A stretch of DNA of 64,000 nucleotides, taken from positions 5,022,001-5,086,000 of the forward strand of contig NZ_AP027291.1 in NCBI RefSeq assembly GCF_030295745.1. The letters are read 5' to 3'. The translations under genes and the position numbers were made by a program. Positions within the stretch are counted from its first letter, which is position 1, and every line of letters begins with the position of its first letter. Under the pieces are notes generated by a model. The model searched no databases. It was not told the DNA's origin and saw only the letters and a program-made list of their open reading frames with translations. This DNA is from Mycolicibacterium sp. TUM20985 (GTDB lineage: Bacteria; Actinomycetota; Actinomycetes; Mycobacteriales; Mycobacteriaceae). Below are positions 53,053 through 61,162 of this stretch, one piece after another.

Positions 53053-53105
53053 GCGATTTCGGCGCGCAAACGTTCGGTGAGCGACGGTTAGCGCGCCGAA
53101 ATCGC
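53053..53105. terminator. Bidirectional hairpin, GCGATTTCGG family, copy 2
   Basis: GCGATTTCGGCGCGC at 53053-53067 pairs perfectly with 53091-53105. It begins right after the E1 stop and precedes the convergent PucR gene. Sequence matches the hairpin at 25061-25113 in the arms. Confidence 0.7.
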
Positions 53106-53116
53106 GAAGGGGTGAG

Positions 53117-54556
53117 TCAGCGTTCGAGGGCCCGCAGCGCCAGCCAGGCCGCGGCGCGATCGTCTGGGCTCGACATCGACAAACCCGTCAGTTCCTCGAT
53201 CCGGCGAATGCGGCTCGCGAGCGTCTGCCGGTGCACGCCCAGCTTCTCGGCCGTGATCCCCCAACTACCGTTGTGAGCCAGGAAGTTTCGTAGCGTCCGA
53301 GTGAGTTCGCCATGGGTACCGTCGTCGTCGCGGAGGGGATCGAGCACAGTCGCCAGGCGTCGCGCATCGACGGGATCGAGACGGTCGAGCACGTAGGCCA
53401 CCGTTGGCAGCGTCTGGTACCGGACTGCGTCGCGACCGTCAGCGACCGCGACCTCGTGCGCCTGGCCAGCCTCCGCCACGCTGCGAGTCAGCGCATCGGT
53501 GGGCGCAGGCGTGCCGAGTCCGAGGCGCAGCGGAAGCCGCGGCTGGGTGGTGGAGTTCTGCACCCGCTCCGCCAGGGCGTCGGACTGGTCGTCGCGGACG
53601 AAACCCTGCACGGTGCCGCGATCCGCGGTCACCATGTGGACGGCGCCAAGTTCGTCGAGCCACCGGATCACCAGCCGTTCGAGGTCGACCGACCGCGACC
53701 GGGCGGTCAGGACGAAGGCGGTCAACGACGGCTCGTGCACGCCCCATCGCCGCAGCAGGGCAGAGGCCGCAGGCCCGCCGGCCAGCAGCGTGCCCATCAT
53801 GACCTCGCGACCGAGCCGTTCGGTGCCGGTGTAGTCGTGGGTGCGCAGGATCAGGTCGAGCAGCGCCGCCGCCTGCGACGCCAGGTCGCGGCTGCGACTG
53901 GTCGAGCTGTTGCGCGACGAGATGACCAGATAACCGGTGAGGTCCTCATCGGCCCCTACCGGATGGACCTGCAGACCCCGATGACGCAGGCGTACCGGTC
54001 GGTGGAACGCCACCGTCACGGCGTCCTTCACGTGCAGTCCACCCGCCCCGGCGGTGGTGATGGTCTGCCCATGCGCGTCTAGCAGGACCGCCCAGCCGTC
54101 GATGCGGTGGGCGAGCTGCGCAACCACGCCTTGGGCGCCACCGCGACGGGCCACCTGGGTGAGCACCTTGGTGCCCGTCGTCACCAGGCGGTCCTCGGCC
54201 GCCCGGTCGGCGGCGAGGAGGGCGACGAGCCGCGCGTGGAGCAGCTCATCACCGGCCTCGTCGACGACGATCGCGCAGGCGTCCTTGGCACGGAACAGCT
54301 CTCGGAGCGCAGGCCGATCACCGCCGACGACCAGGACGGTGCCGGTCAACGCCAGGCTCCGTTCGTCACCAGCCTTGAGGGCCGCCTCGACCGCACCAGC
54401 CGAGCCCACCACCAGCGTGGCGTACGAGGGATGACCGACGACGGCGAACTCGTCGAGCCGGACGGCGGCATCCACCGGCGTCGACGCCTCGGCGCCACCA
54501 GCGACGAGTAGTTCGCCGCCCAGCACGTGGGCGATGGAACTCAGGTCGCGGGGCAC
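53117..54556 (-). CDS. PucR family transcriptional regulator
   Basis: Protein of 479 residues from GTG. The N-terminal part (about 1-200) is a ligand-sensing region. A GGDEF-like/GAF-derived middle follows (about 250-380). The C-terminal PucR-type helix-turn-helix is FLAHNGSWGITAEKLGVHRQTLASRIRRIEELTG (about 425-460). PucR proteins control catabolic genes for purines, polyamines and alcohols. It diverges from the alcohol dehydrogenase gene with 119 bp between starts, so these two transport and oxidation genes are its likely targets. GTG chosen as the first start after the divergent promoter region. Confidence 0.88.
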   Translation of the reverse strand: MPRDLSSIAHVLGGELLVAGGAEASTPVDAAVRLDEFAVVGHPSYATLVVGSAGAVEAALKAGDERSLALTGTVLVVGGDRPALRELFRAKDACAIVVDEAGDELLHARLVALLAADRAAEDRLVTTGTKVLTQVARRGGAQGVVAQLAHRIDGWAVLLDAHGQTITTAGAGGLHVKDAVTVAFHRPVRLRHRGLQVHPVGADEDLTGYLVISSRNSSTSRSRDLASQAAALLDLILRTHDYTGTERLGREVMMGTLLAGGPAASALLRRWGVHEPSLTAFVLTARSRSVDLERLVIRWLDELGAVHMVTADRGTVQGFVRDDQSDALAERVQNSTTQPRLPLRLGLGTPAPTDALTRSVAEAGQAHEVAVADGRDAVRYQTLPTVAYVLDRLDPVDARRLATVLDPLRDDDGTHGELTRTLRNFLAHNGSWGITAEKLGVHRQTLASRIRRIEELTGLSMSSPDDRAAAWLALRALER

Positions 54557-54675
54557 GGGGGCAGTGTACGAAATGTCGAATCTGGCGCCGCGTCTCCACA
54601 CTTCTTCTCAGTGCTTCGGGGCGGCTGCCGTGCCTACGATCACCCGCATTCGACCGCCACCGAATCTGGAGGGGC

Positions 54676-55773
54676 ATGAAAGCCATCGTCTTCCGCGACC
54701 CCGGGACACCCATCGAGGTCGCCGACGTCCAACTCGCCGCTCCGAAGTCGGGCGAAGTGCGCGTCAAGATCGCCGCCGCTGGGGTCTGTCACTCGGATCT
54801 CCACGTCAAACGCGGGGAATGGGAAGCCCCTGCGCCACTGGTGATGGGCCACGAGGGCTCCGGGGTCGTCGTCGAGCTCGGCGAGGGTGTCAATTCACTG
54901 GCAGTCGGGGACCACGTCGTGCTCAGCTGGGTGCCGCCCTGCGGTGAGTGCCGGTACTGCCGATCGGGGCACGAGGCGCGCTGCCACAAGGTCGCCACGA
55001 TCGTCGCCCCGAAGGGTGTTCTCTACGACGGCACCTCGCGTCTGTCCAAGGACGGTGAGACGATCCACCACTACCTCGGCGTCTCGTCATTCGCCGAAGA
55101 GGTCGTCGTACCGGTGTCCGGGGCGGTCAAGGTGCGCGACGACGCACCGCTCGACGTGATCGCGGTCGTCGGCTGTGCGGTCGCGACCGGCGTAGGGGCC
55201 GTACTCAACACCGCCGCGGTAGAACCTGGATCGACCCTGGCCGTGATCGGCTGCGGCGGCGTCGGGCTGAACGTGGTGCAAGGCGCCCGTCTCGCAGGCG
55301 CCGAGCGGATCATCGCGATCGACGTACTCCCCGGAAAGACCCAACTGGCAATGCAATTCGGCGCGACCGACCGGATCGACGCCAATAGGGGTGACGTCGT
55401 CGAGCAGCTGTTCGAGCTGATCCCCGACGGCGTGGATTACGCCTTCGACGCGATCGGCCGCACATCCACCACCGAGCAGGCCATCCGGATGCTCGGCCTC
55501 GGCGGCGCCGCCGTGATCGTCGGGCTTCCACCCACCGGCGCGAAGGCGTCCTTCGAGCCCCTCGTCCTGGCCGAAGCGGATCAGCGCATCCTCGGGTCCA
55601 ACTACGGCTCGGTCCGCCCCTCGATCGACATCCCCGCGTTGGTCGATCGCTACATGGATGGCCAACTCAAGCTCGATCCGCTGATCTCCGCGCACCGGCC
55701 GCTGGTCGAGGCCGCCGAGGCGTTCGCCGACCTCGAGACCGGTGAAGCATTGCGCACCTTGCTCATTCCTTGA
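54676..55773 (+). CDS. Zinc-dependent alcohol dehydrogenase (MDR family)
   Basis: Protein of 365 residues. The catalytic zinc ligands are in GVCHSDLHV and GHEGSGVV, with Cys in VVGCAVATG. The structural zinc site has four cysteines: CGECRYCRSGHEARC. The NAD-binding loop is VIGCGGVGLNVVQ. It oxidises an alcohol to an aldehyde in the cytoplasm. A TGGAGGGGC ribosome site precedes the ATG. It is followed closely by an APC permease gene and controlled, by position, by the divergent PucR protein. A substrate that needs import, such as an amino alcohol, is plausible but not shown. Confidence 0.92.
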   Translation: MKAIVFRDPGTPIEVADVQLAAPKSGEVRVKIAAAGVCHSDLHVKRGEWEAPAPLVMGHEGSGVVVELGEGVNSLAVGDHVVLSWVPPCGECRYCRSGHEARCHKVATIVAPKGVLYDGTSRLSKDGETIHHYLGVSSFAEEVVVPVSGAVKVRDDAPLDVIAVVGCAVATGVGAVLNTAAVEPGSTLAVIGCGGVGLNVVQGARLAGAERIIAIDVLPGKTQLAMQFGATDRIDANRGDVVEQLFELIPDGVDYAFDAIGRTSTTEQAIRMLGLGGAAVIVGLPPTGAKASFEPLVLAEADQRILGSNYGSVRPSIDIPALVDRYMDGQLKLDPLISAHRPLVEAAEAFADLETGEALRTLLIP

Positions 55774-55799
55774 TTCACCCGTCCGACGGAGAGTTCGCC

Positions 55800-57245
55800 A
55801 TGTCAGCACCTTCCAAGTCCACCGGGCCCTCAGCCCAGGCCACGACCGACGCTGGCCTACGTCGCGGCGTGATGTCCGCGCCCGAGGTGTCCGCCCAGGC
55901 GATTGCGAACATCGCGCCGAGCGCGGTGATCGCGTTCACCGCGGCGGCCATCTACCTCGGCGCGGGTAACGGCACCGTGCTGTCGTTCCTGCTCGCCACG
56001 CTGGTCATCCTTGCGGTCGGCTACTGCGTCGTCGTGTTTGCGCGCAGGCACGCCTCGGCGGGGTCGCTGTACACCTATGTCGCCAAGGGGCTAGGTCCGA
56101 CCGGCGCGTATCTCGCCGGTATCGCGCTGGTCGTCGGCTGTTGGGGCATCACGGCCGGTTCTCTTGGTGGGGCGGTGTCCTACATGAACCAGTTCCTCGT
56201 CCTGCTTGGCGTGCCTGCCACCGGAATTGGTTGGCAGCTGGGACTTGCCGTCGTGCTCGGCGGCCTCGCGACGCTGTTCACGATTCGTGGGATCCGGCTC
56301 TCCGCGCGCGTTTCACTGGTGTTGGAGTTGGTGTCAGTCACCATCATCGTGGTCCTGCTGGTACTCGCCCTCGTCTGGGCCGGGCCCAACGCCTGGGACC
56401 CGTCGCAATTCAGCTTCGAGGGCGCACCGCCACAGGGCGTGGCGGCCGGAATGGTCCTCGGCATCCTCGGCTTCGTCGGTTTCTCCTCCGCCGACGCATT
56501 GGGCCGCGAGGCGAAGAATCCGTACACCACGATTCCGCGGGCGATCATGTGGAGTGCCGTCACCGTCGGCGTTCTCTACGTGTTCGCTGCCTACACGCAA
56601 ATCGCGGTCCTTGGCGAAGGACTCGCCGAGAGCGCCAGCCCCCTCGAGGACATCGCGACGCTCATCGGCATGCCGTCGTGGTTCGCCCCGATCCTCACCT
56701 TCGGCGTCGGAGCGTCATTCTTCGCGGTGGTCGTGGCCCCGCTCAACGTCGTCGGACGCATCATCTACGTGATGGGCAAGGAGGGCGTGGTCGGCGACCA
56801 CTTCGGCCGCACCCACGACCGCCATCTGACACCGCACCGCGTCCTACTGATCGCGGGTCCTACGGCGATCGCGCTCAACCTGGTGCTGCTGGCGATGAGC
56901 GTCGACCCCATGGAGATCGTCGTCTGGGTCGACACCTACGGCACCTACGGCTACATGGTCGCGTACGCGCTCGTCGCGATCGCCTGCGTGGTGTACACCC
57001 GGCGCGAGGGCATGCCCAACCGCCTGGTGTGGACCTGCGCGGTCGTCGTCGTCCTGGCGATGGCCTACGTGTTCTTCGCCAACGTCTGGCCGGTGCCGGC
57101 GTGGCCGTTGAACATCATCCCCTACCTGTTTCTCGCGACGATGGTCGTGGCGGTCGGGTGGTACCGGTACCGCGTGGCGCGCCGGCCCGAGATCGTCGCG
57201 AACATCGGCAACACGGAGACCGACATCCTCGAAGGCGTCGGCTGA
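55800..57245 (+). CDS. APC superfamily amino acid/amine permease
   Basis: Protein of 481 residues with 12 predicted membrane helices. The first helix region EVSAQAIANIAPSAVIAFTAAAIYLGAG is of the APC type, and GFVGFSSADALGREAKNPYTTIPRAI is the conserved motif after helix 6. Such permeases take up amino acids or amines with protons. The ATG at 55800 has CGGAGAG upstream; an in-frame TTG at 55770 overlapping the previous stop is less likely. It is co-transcribed with the alcohol dehydrogenase, 26 bp apart, so its substrate probably feeds that enzyme. Confidence 0.9.
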   Translation: MSAPSKSTGPSAQATTDAGLRRGVMSAPEVSAQAIANIAPSAVIAFTAAAIYLGAGNGTVLSFLLATLVILAVGYCVVVFARRHASAGSLYTYVAKGLGPTGAYLAGIALVVGCWGITAGSLGGAVSYMNQFLVLLGVPATGIGWQLGLAVVLGGLATLFTIRGIRLSARVSLVLELVSVTIIVVLLVLALVWAGPNAWDPSQFSFEGAPPQGVAAGMVLGILGFVGFSSADALGREAKNPYTTIPRAIMWSAVTVGVLYVFAAYTQIAVLGEGLAESASPLEDIATLIGMPSWFAPILTFGVGASFFAVVVAPLNVVGRIIYVMGKEGVVGDHFGRTHDRHLTPHRVLLIAGPTAIALNLVLLAMSVDPMEIVVWVDTYGTYGYMVAYALVAIACVVYTRREGMPNRLVWTCAVVVVLAMAYVFFANVWPVPAWPLNIIPYLFLATMVVAVGWYRYRVARRPEIVANIGNTETDILEGVG

Positions 57246-57270
57246 TGGGCGACACCTAAGCTCGGCGACC

Positions 57271-58146
57271 GTGAGCAACAATCCCCTGCGCCGACTGGCC
57301 GACTCGGTGTTCCTGGCCGGTATGCGTCCGCCCCTGACCGCCCGGCTACTGCAGCCCGGCCGCGACGTCGACCCCGCGGGAAAACGGATCCTGATCACCG
57401 GCGCCTCATCGGGGATCGGTGAGGCCGGTGCGCTGAAGCTGGCCGGCCAGGGGGCGCGGGTCATCGTGGTCGCGCGCAGGCAGGAGCTGCTGGACTCGGT
57501 GGTGGCGCGGATCGGGGACGCCGGCGGCGACGCCACCGCCATTGCCTGCGACCTGTCCGACCTCGACGCGGTGGACGCACTGGTCGCCGAGGTCGAGGAC
57601 CGCTTCGGCGGGATCGACGTGTTGATCAACAATGCGGGCAGGTCCATCCGGCGACCGCTGGCCGAATCACTGGAGCGCTGGCACGACGTCGAGCGGACGA
57701 TGCAGCTGAACTACTACTCACCGCTGCGGCTGATCCGCGGGTTCGCACCGGGGATGCGGGCGCGGCGCGATGGACACGTCGTGAACGTCTCGACCTGGGG
57801 CGTCTTGAGTGAATCCTCGCCGCTGTTCGCCGTCTACAACGCCTCGAAGGCGGCGCTCACCGCCGTCAGCCGTGTCATCGAGACCGAATGGGCCCAGGAC
57901 GGGGTGCATTCCACGACGCTGTTCTATCCGTTGGTCAAGACGCCGATGATCGCGCCGACCCGGGCCTACGACGGCCTCCCCGGGCTCTCGGCCGACGAGG
58001 CGGCGGACTGGATGGTCACCGCCGTCCGACGCAGGCCCGTGCGCGTGGCGCCGAGGATGGCCGTCACCGCGCACGCGGTGAACAGCTTCGCCCCCGCGGC
58101 CGTGGACGCCATCATGAAGCGGCAGCGCGTCCAACCCACCGGCTGA
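57271..58146 (+). CDS. Short-chain dehydrogenase (Rv0547c-like)
   Basis: Protein of 291 residues from GTG. It is a classical SDR: cofactor loop TGASSGIGEAG (about 44-54), VARR after strand 2 favouring NADPH, NNAGRSIRR, and YNASK with the catalytic Tyr and Lys at about 190-194. The usual catalytic Ser position reads VSTWG. A 35-residue N-terminal extension before the fold is typical of the Rv0547c group. It lies next to a VOC protein gene as in M. tuberculosis. TAAGCT ends 8 nt before the GTG. Substrate unknown. Confidence 0.9.
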   Translation: MSNNPLRRLADSVFLAGMRPPLTARLLQPGRDVDPAGKRILITGASSGIGEAGALKLAGQGARVIVVARRQELLDSVVARIGDAGGDATAIACDLSDLDAVDALVAEVEDRFGGIDVLINNAGRSIRRPLAESLERWHDVERTMQLNYYSPLRLIRGFAPGMRARRDGHVVNVSTWGVLSESSPLFAVYNASKAALTAVSRVIETEWAQDGVHSTTLFYPLVKTPMIAPTRAYDGLPGLSADEAADWMVTAVRRRPVRVAPRMAVTAHAVNSFAPAAVDAIMKRQRVQPTG

Positions 58147-58153
58147 GCCCCCG

Positions 58154-58210
58154 CGAAACCGCATTCCCTGTCGCTAGACCGCACAATTGGTGACAGGGAA
58201 TGCAGTTTCG
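58154..58210. terminator. Inverted repeat between SDR and VOC genes
   Basis: The arms 58154-58172 and 58192-58210 pair over 19 bp with one mismatch and a 19-nt loop. Both neighbours are on the plus strand, so it would terminate the SDR transcript or act on the leader of the VOC gene. Confidence 0.55.
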
Positions 58211-58243
58211 GGCGCGGGCGGGCGCTGTGTTACAACGGACGGT

Positions 58244-58630
58244 ATGGAGATCCTGGCCAGTCGGGTGCTGTTCCGGCCGACCGACTACCAGCGATCGCTG
58301 ACCTTCTACCGGGATGCCATCGGTCTCGCCATCGCGCGCGAGTACGGTGCCGGCACGGTCTTCTACGCCGGTCAGTCGCTCATCGAGTTGGCCAGCCACG
58401 GCGGCGGATCACCTTCGGCGCCACCGTTTCCCGGTGCCCTCTGGCTCCAGGTGCGCGACGTCTACGCCACGCAGAAGGAGCTCGAGGATCGCGACGTCGC
58501 CATCGCCCGGGCCGCCGCCAAGGAGCCGTGGGGTCTGCACGAGATGCACGTCGACGACCCCGACGGCGTCACCCTCATCTTCGTCCAGGTACCCGACACG
58601 CACCCGTTGCGGCGTGACAACCGAACCTGA
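58244..58630 (+). CDS. VOC superfamily (glyoxalase/dioxygenase-like) protein
   Basis: Protein of 128 residues with the two-module beta-alpha-beta-beta-beta fold of the vicinal oxygen chelate superfamily: VLFRPTDYQRSLTFYRDAIG in the first and WLQVRDVYATQKELEDR in the second half, ending in HVDDPDGVTLIFVQVP. The E of SLIELAS and the late metal position suggest a metal site may be partial. It matches Rv0546c in position. The ATG at 58244 is preferred; the open frame begins upstream in the inverted repeat and is unlikely to be translated from there. Substrate unknown. Confidence 0.88.
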   Translation: MEILASRVLFRPTDYQRSLTFYRDAIGLAIAREYGAGTVFYAGQSLIELASHGGGSPSAPPFPGALWLQVRDVYATQKELEDRDVAIARAAAKEPWGLHEMHVDDPDGVTLIFVQVPDTHPLRRDNRT

Positions 58631-58645
58631 ACGCCGACAACGCCT

Positions 58646-58954
58646 TTAGTGCGCTGGCAGCGCGAGCGGCCAACCCACCGACGCCAGCCGCGCGGCGACC
58701 TGGTGGATCTCGTCCGGGGTGGGTTCATGGCCGTCCACGGTTTCGATCGCCGTGCGGATCTCGTCCTCGGCGACCGTGTCACCGCTGGCCGACTTCAGGA
58801 CGAAACGCGCGGCGTTGACGACCTCTTCCTCCGTCAGCGAGCGCTTGAGCAGCGCGAGGACCGGGGAGTAGTCCTTCGGTGGGACTCCCTCGGGGTAGCC
58901 CGCATTGAGCCAGTGGAGGACATTGTCGAACACGCTCTTGTGATGATCAGTCAT
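58646..58954 (-). CDS. DUF3349 family protein, copy 1
   Basis: Protein of 102 residues, all-helical. WLNAGYPEGVPPKDYSPVLALLKRSLTEEEV (about 15-45) is the DUF3349 hallmark, followed by a second helical half ending VAARLASVGWPLALP. The family is mycobacterial and small; an M. tuberculosis member (Rv0543c) has a known helical structure but no function. It is the third gene of the minus-strand run pitA, membrane protein, DUF3349. A paralogue lies on the other side of pitA at 60786. Confidence 0.88.
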   Translation of the reverse strand: MTDHHKSVFDNVLHWLNAGYPEGVPPKDYSPVLALLKRSLTEEEVVNAARFVLKSASGDTVAEDEIRTAIETVDGHEPTPDEIHQVAARLASVGWPLALPAH

Positions 58955-58965
58955 GGTCAGTCAGC

Positions 58966-59250
58966 TCACTTCTTGAAGCCGAAGAACGGGTCGAAGCCCG
59001 TGTGGTGGATGATCGTGCCCCTGGTGATCCAGAGCAGTGCGACGAAGATGACGAACCCGACGACCACGAAGAGCAGCAGGCCCAGCATCCTCAGCATGGC
59101 GTTGGGCGCGTCGATCGAGCCGTCGGCCTCCGCACCGCCGACGCCCGTCGAGTAGGCCCTCAGTCCGATGGCGAAGACGGCGGGAAGGCCGGCTCCCAGG
59201 ACGAGCCCGACGCCCAGGACGGTCAGGAGCGGTATCACAAAGGTGTTCAT
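58966..59250 (-). CDS. Small two-helix membrane protein (Rv0544c position)
   Basis: Protein of 94 residues with two membrane helices, about 5-29 (VIPLLTVLGVGLVLGAGLPAVFAIG) and about 53-74 (LRMLGLLLFVVVGFVIFVALLW). A short soluble loop between them has SIDAPNAM. It is next to pitA in the same direction, 39 bp after its stop, as in M. tuberculosis. It may be an accessory of the phosphate transporter, but no motif shows this. Confidence 0.85.
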   Translation of the reverse strand: MNTFVIPLLTVLGVGLVLGAGLPAVFAIGLRAYSTGVGGAEADGSIDAPNAMLRMLGLLLFVVVGFVIFVALLWITRGTIIHHTGFDPFFGFKK

Positions 59251-59289
59251 CGGTGATTCTTTCCGTTGAAGGGCATTCGCTTGCGGAGG

Positions 59290-60531
59290 CTAAACCGAGG
59301 CCTTGGGCGCCTCGGCCGACGCGGCACGCGCCTCGGCCGGGACGACCGAGTTGGTCGTGTGGTCCCAATCGGCGTTGACGTTGCTGCTGTCCACCTTCTG
59401 CTTCTGCGCGCGCCAGTACATGTAGCCGGAGAGTCCGACGAGGATGAGGAAGATCAGGCCGTCGCCCACCAGCTGCGTGGTGGCACCGGCGACGAAGTGC
59501 GAGATCCAGAAGGCGATGGCGCCGACGAGCGCCGCGGCGGGCAGCGTGATCAGCCACGCGGCCGCCATGCGTCCCGCGACGGCCCAACGCACCTGTGCGC
59601 CCGGCTTGCCCACGCCGCTGCCGAGGATCGAGCCCGTCGCCACGTGCGTGGTCGACAGGGCCATGCCGGCGGCGCTGGAGCTCAGGATGATCGCGGCCGA
59701 CGACGCCTCGGCGGCCAGACCCTGCGGTGACTCGATCTCGACGAGCCCCTTGCCGAGGGTGCGGATGACCCGCCAACCGCCGATGTAGGTGCCGAGGCCG
59801 ATGGCCAGGGCGCAGGAGAAGATCACCCAGAACGGCAGGCCGTTCTCCTTCACGTCACCGGAGAGGTGCCCGGTGGTGATGAGCGCCAGCGCGATCACGC
59901 CCATGGTCTTCTGCGCATCGTTGGTGCCGTGTGACAGCGCGACGAGCGAAGCGGTGGCGATCTGGCCCCAGCGGAATCCCGTCTCGCGCCGCTTGTGCTC
60001 TATGTTGCGGGTGAGTCGGTAGACCAGCCACGTTCCGCATGCCGCGACGAGCCCGGCGATGAACGGCGCCGCGACTGCGGGAACCAGCACCTTGCTGATG
60101 ACGCCGGTCCAGTTGACCCCGGCCATGCCGATGGCCGCGATACCCGCACCGATCAGTCCACCGAACAGTGCGTGCGACGAACTCGACGGTATGCCGAAGA
60201 GCCACGTGAGCAGATTCCACAGAATGCCGCCGATGAGTCCGGCGAAGATGATCGTGAGGCCCACCGATTGGTCGATCGACGGGACGAGGGCACCCGTCTT
60301 GCTGTCCTGGATCTTCAGGACCGAGGTGGTGACGGTGACGGCCACCTCGACCGAGAGGAAGGCACCGACGAGGTTGAGTACGCCGGCAAGCAGCACGGCG
60401 ACCTTCGGCTTGAGAGCACCCGTGGCGATCGACGTCGCCATGGCGTTGCCCGTGTCGTGGAACCCGTTGGTGAAGTCGAACGCCAACGCCGTGACTATCA
60501 ACAACACGAGAATGATCATGGTTGTGCTCAT
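59290..60531 (-). CDS. pitA: Low-affinity inorganic phosphate transporter PitA
   Basis: Protein of 413 residues with about ten membrane helices, PiT family (PF01384). It imports metal-phosphate with protons. The two signature repeats are FDFTNGFHDTGNAMATS (about 17-33) and ALSHGTNDAQKTMGVIAL in the centre; both have the N-D pair. The ATG at 60531 (MSTTMIILVLL) is chosen over one 13 codons upstream by family length. A direct repeat resembling a PHO box lies about 97 bp upstream, so it may respond to phosphate starvation. Position equals Rv0545c. Confidence 0.95.
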   Translation of the reverse strand: MSTTMIILVLLIVTALAFDFTNGFHDTGNAMATSIATGALKPKVAVLLAGVLNLVGAFLSVEVAVTVTTSVLKIQDSKTGALVPSIDQSVGLTIIFAGLIGGILWNLLTWLFGIPSSSSHALFGGLIGAGIAAIGMAGVNWTGVISKVLVPAVAAPFIAGLVAACGTWLVYRLTRNIEHKRRETGFRWGQIATASLVALSHGTNDAQKTMGVIALALITTGHLSGDVKENGLPFWVIFSCALAIGLGTYIGGWRVIRTLGKGLVEIESPQGLAAEASSAAIILSSSAAGMALSTTHVATGSILGSGVGKPGAQVRWAVAGRMAAAWLITLPAAALVGAIAFWISHFVAGATTQLVGDGLIFLILVGLSGYMYWRAQKQKVDSSNVNADWDHTTNSVVPAEARAASAEAPKASV

Positions 60532-60627
60532 GGCTACAGATTGTGGGGCCTGCCGCGTAGATTTGACCAACCGGCGAAAGCCTCAAAGAAGCCCCTCACC
60601 AGGGCCTTTGCGCGTCTTCCTGGAGCT

Positions 60628-60649
60628 GTTCGTTTACTGTTCACCCAGA
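60628..60649 (-). promoter_or_regulatory. PHO-box-like direct repeat upstream of pitA
   Basis: GTTCGTTTACT and GTTCACCCAGA are two adjacent 11-bp units; the second is a good match to the GTTCACC core of actinobacterial PhoP/RegX3-type boxes. It lies in the 254-bp gap between pitA and the divergent DUF3349 gene, 97 bp from the pitA ATG and 137 bp from the DUF3349 start, and could serve either gene. Confidence 0.4.
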
Positions 60650-60785
60650 GGGCGTGTGGCGTTGGTCCTGGGAACCGAAACACCACGCCGGCGCCACACC
60701 AGTACTGCCGATGGCCGGGAGCGCCGATACCATCGATCCATCGCCGCGGCCGAAACCCCGCCGCGGCCGAAGGGAAGTAGCCACC

Positions 60786-61115
60786 GTGAACACTTTTCTC
60801 GCAAAGATCGTCGCGTGGATCACCGCCGGCTATCCGGAGGGGGTGCCCGGACCCGACCGGGTTCCGCTGATGTCGCTGTTGAACCGCCGCCTCAGCGAGG
60901 ACGAGGTCAAGACCGTCACCCAGGCACTGATGGATCGCGGCGAGTTCGACCACGTCGACATCGGCGTGCTGATCACCCAGACCACCGATGAGCTGCCTCG
61001 GCCTGAAGACGTCGAACGAGTTCGGCAACGCCTGGCCGCGAAGGGTTGGCCACTTGACGATTCGCGCGAGGACAACCCCACCGGCCTCGGTAGCGACGGC
61101 GAGGAATCGGCATAG
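60786..61115 (+). CDS. DUF3349 family protein, copy 2 (Rv0543c position)
   Basis: Protein of 109 residues from GTG. WITAGYPEGVPGPDRVPLMSLLNRRLSEDEV (about 10-40) aligns directly with the copy at 58646, and both end in a G-W-P-L motif (AKGWPLDD). It has an acidic tail (EDNPTGLGSDGEESA) that the other lacks. It is soluble and helical. It is directly upstream of menE with a 47-bp gap, in the order seen in M. tuberculosis. GAAGGGAAG precedes the GTG as a ribosome site. Confidence 0.88.
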   Translation: MNTFLAKIVAWITAGYPEGVPGPDRVPLMSLLNRRLSEDEVKTVTQALMDRGEFDHVDIGVLITQTTDELPRPEDVERVRQRLAAKGWPLDDSREDNPTGLGSDGEESA

Positions 61116-61162
61116 CGCCGCTACGCGCGGTCGTCATCCCGCCGATTCCCTCACCCGAGCCG

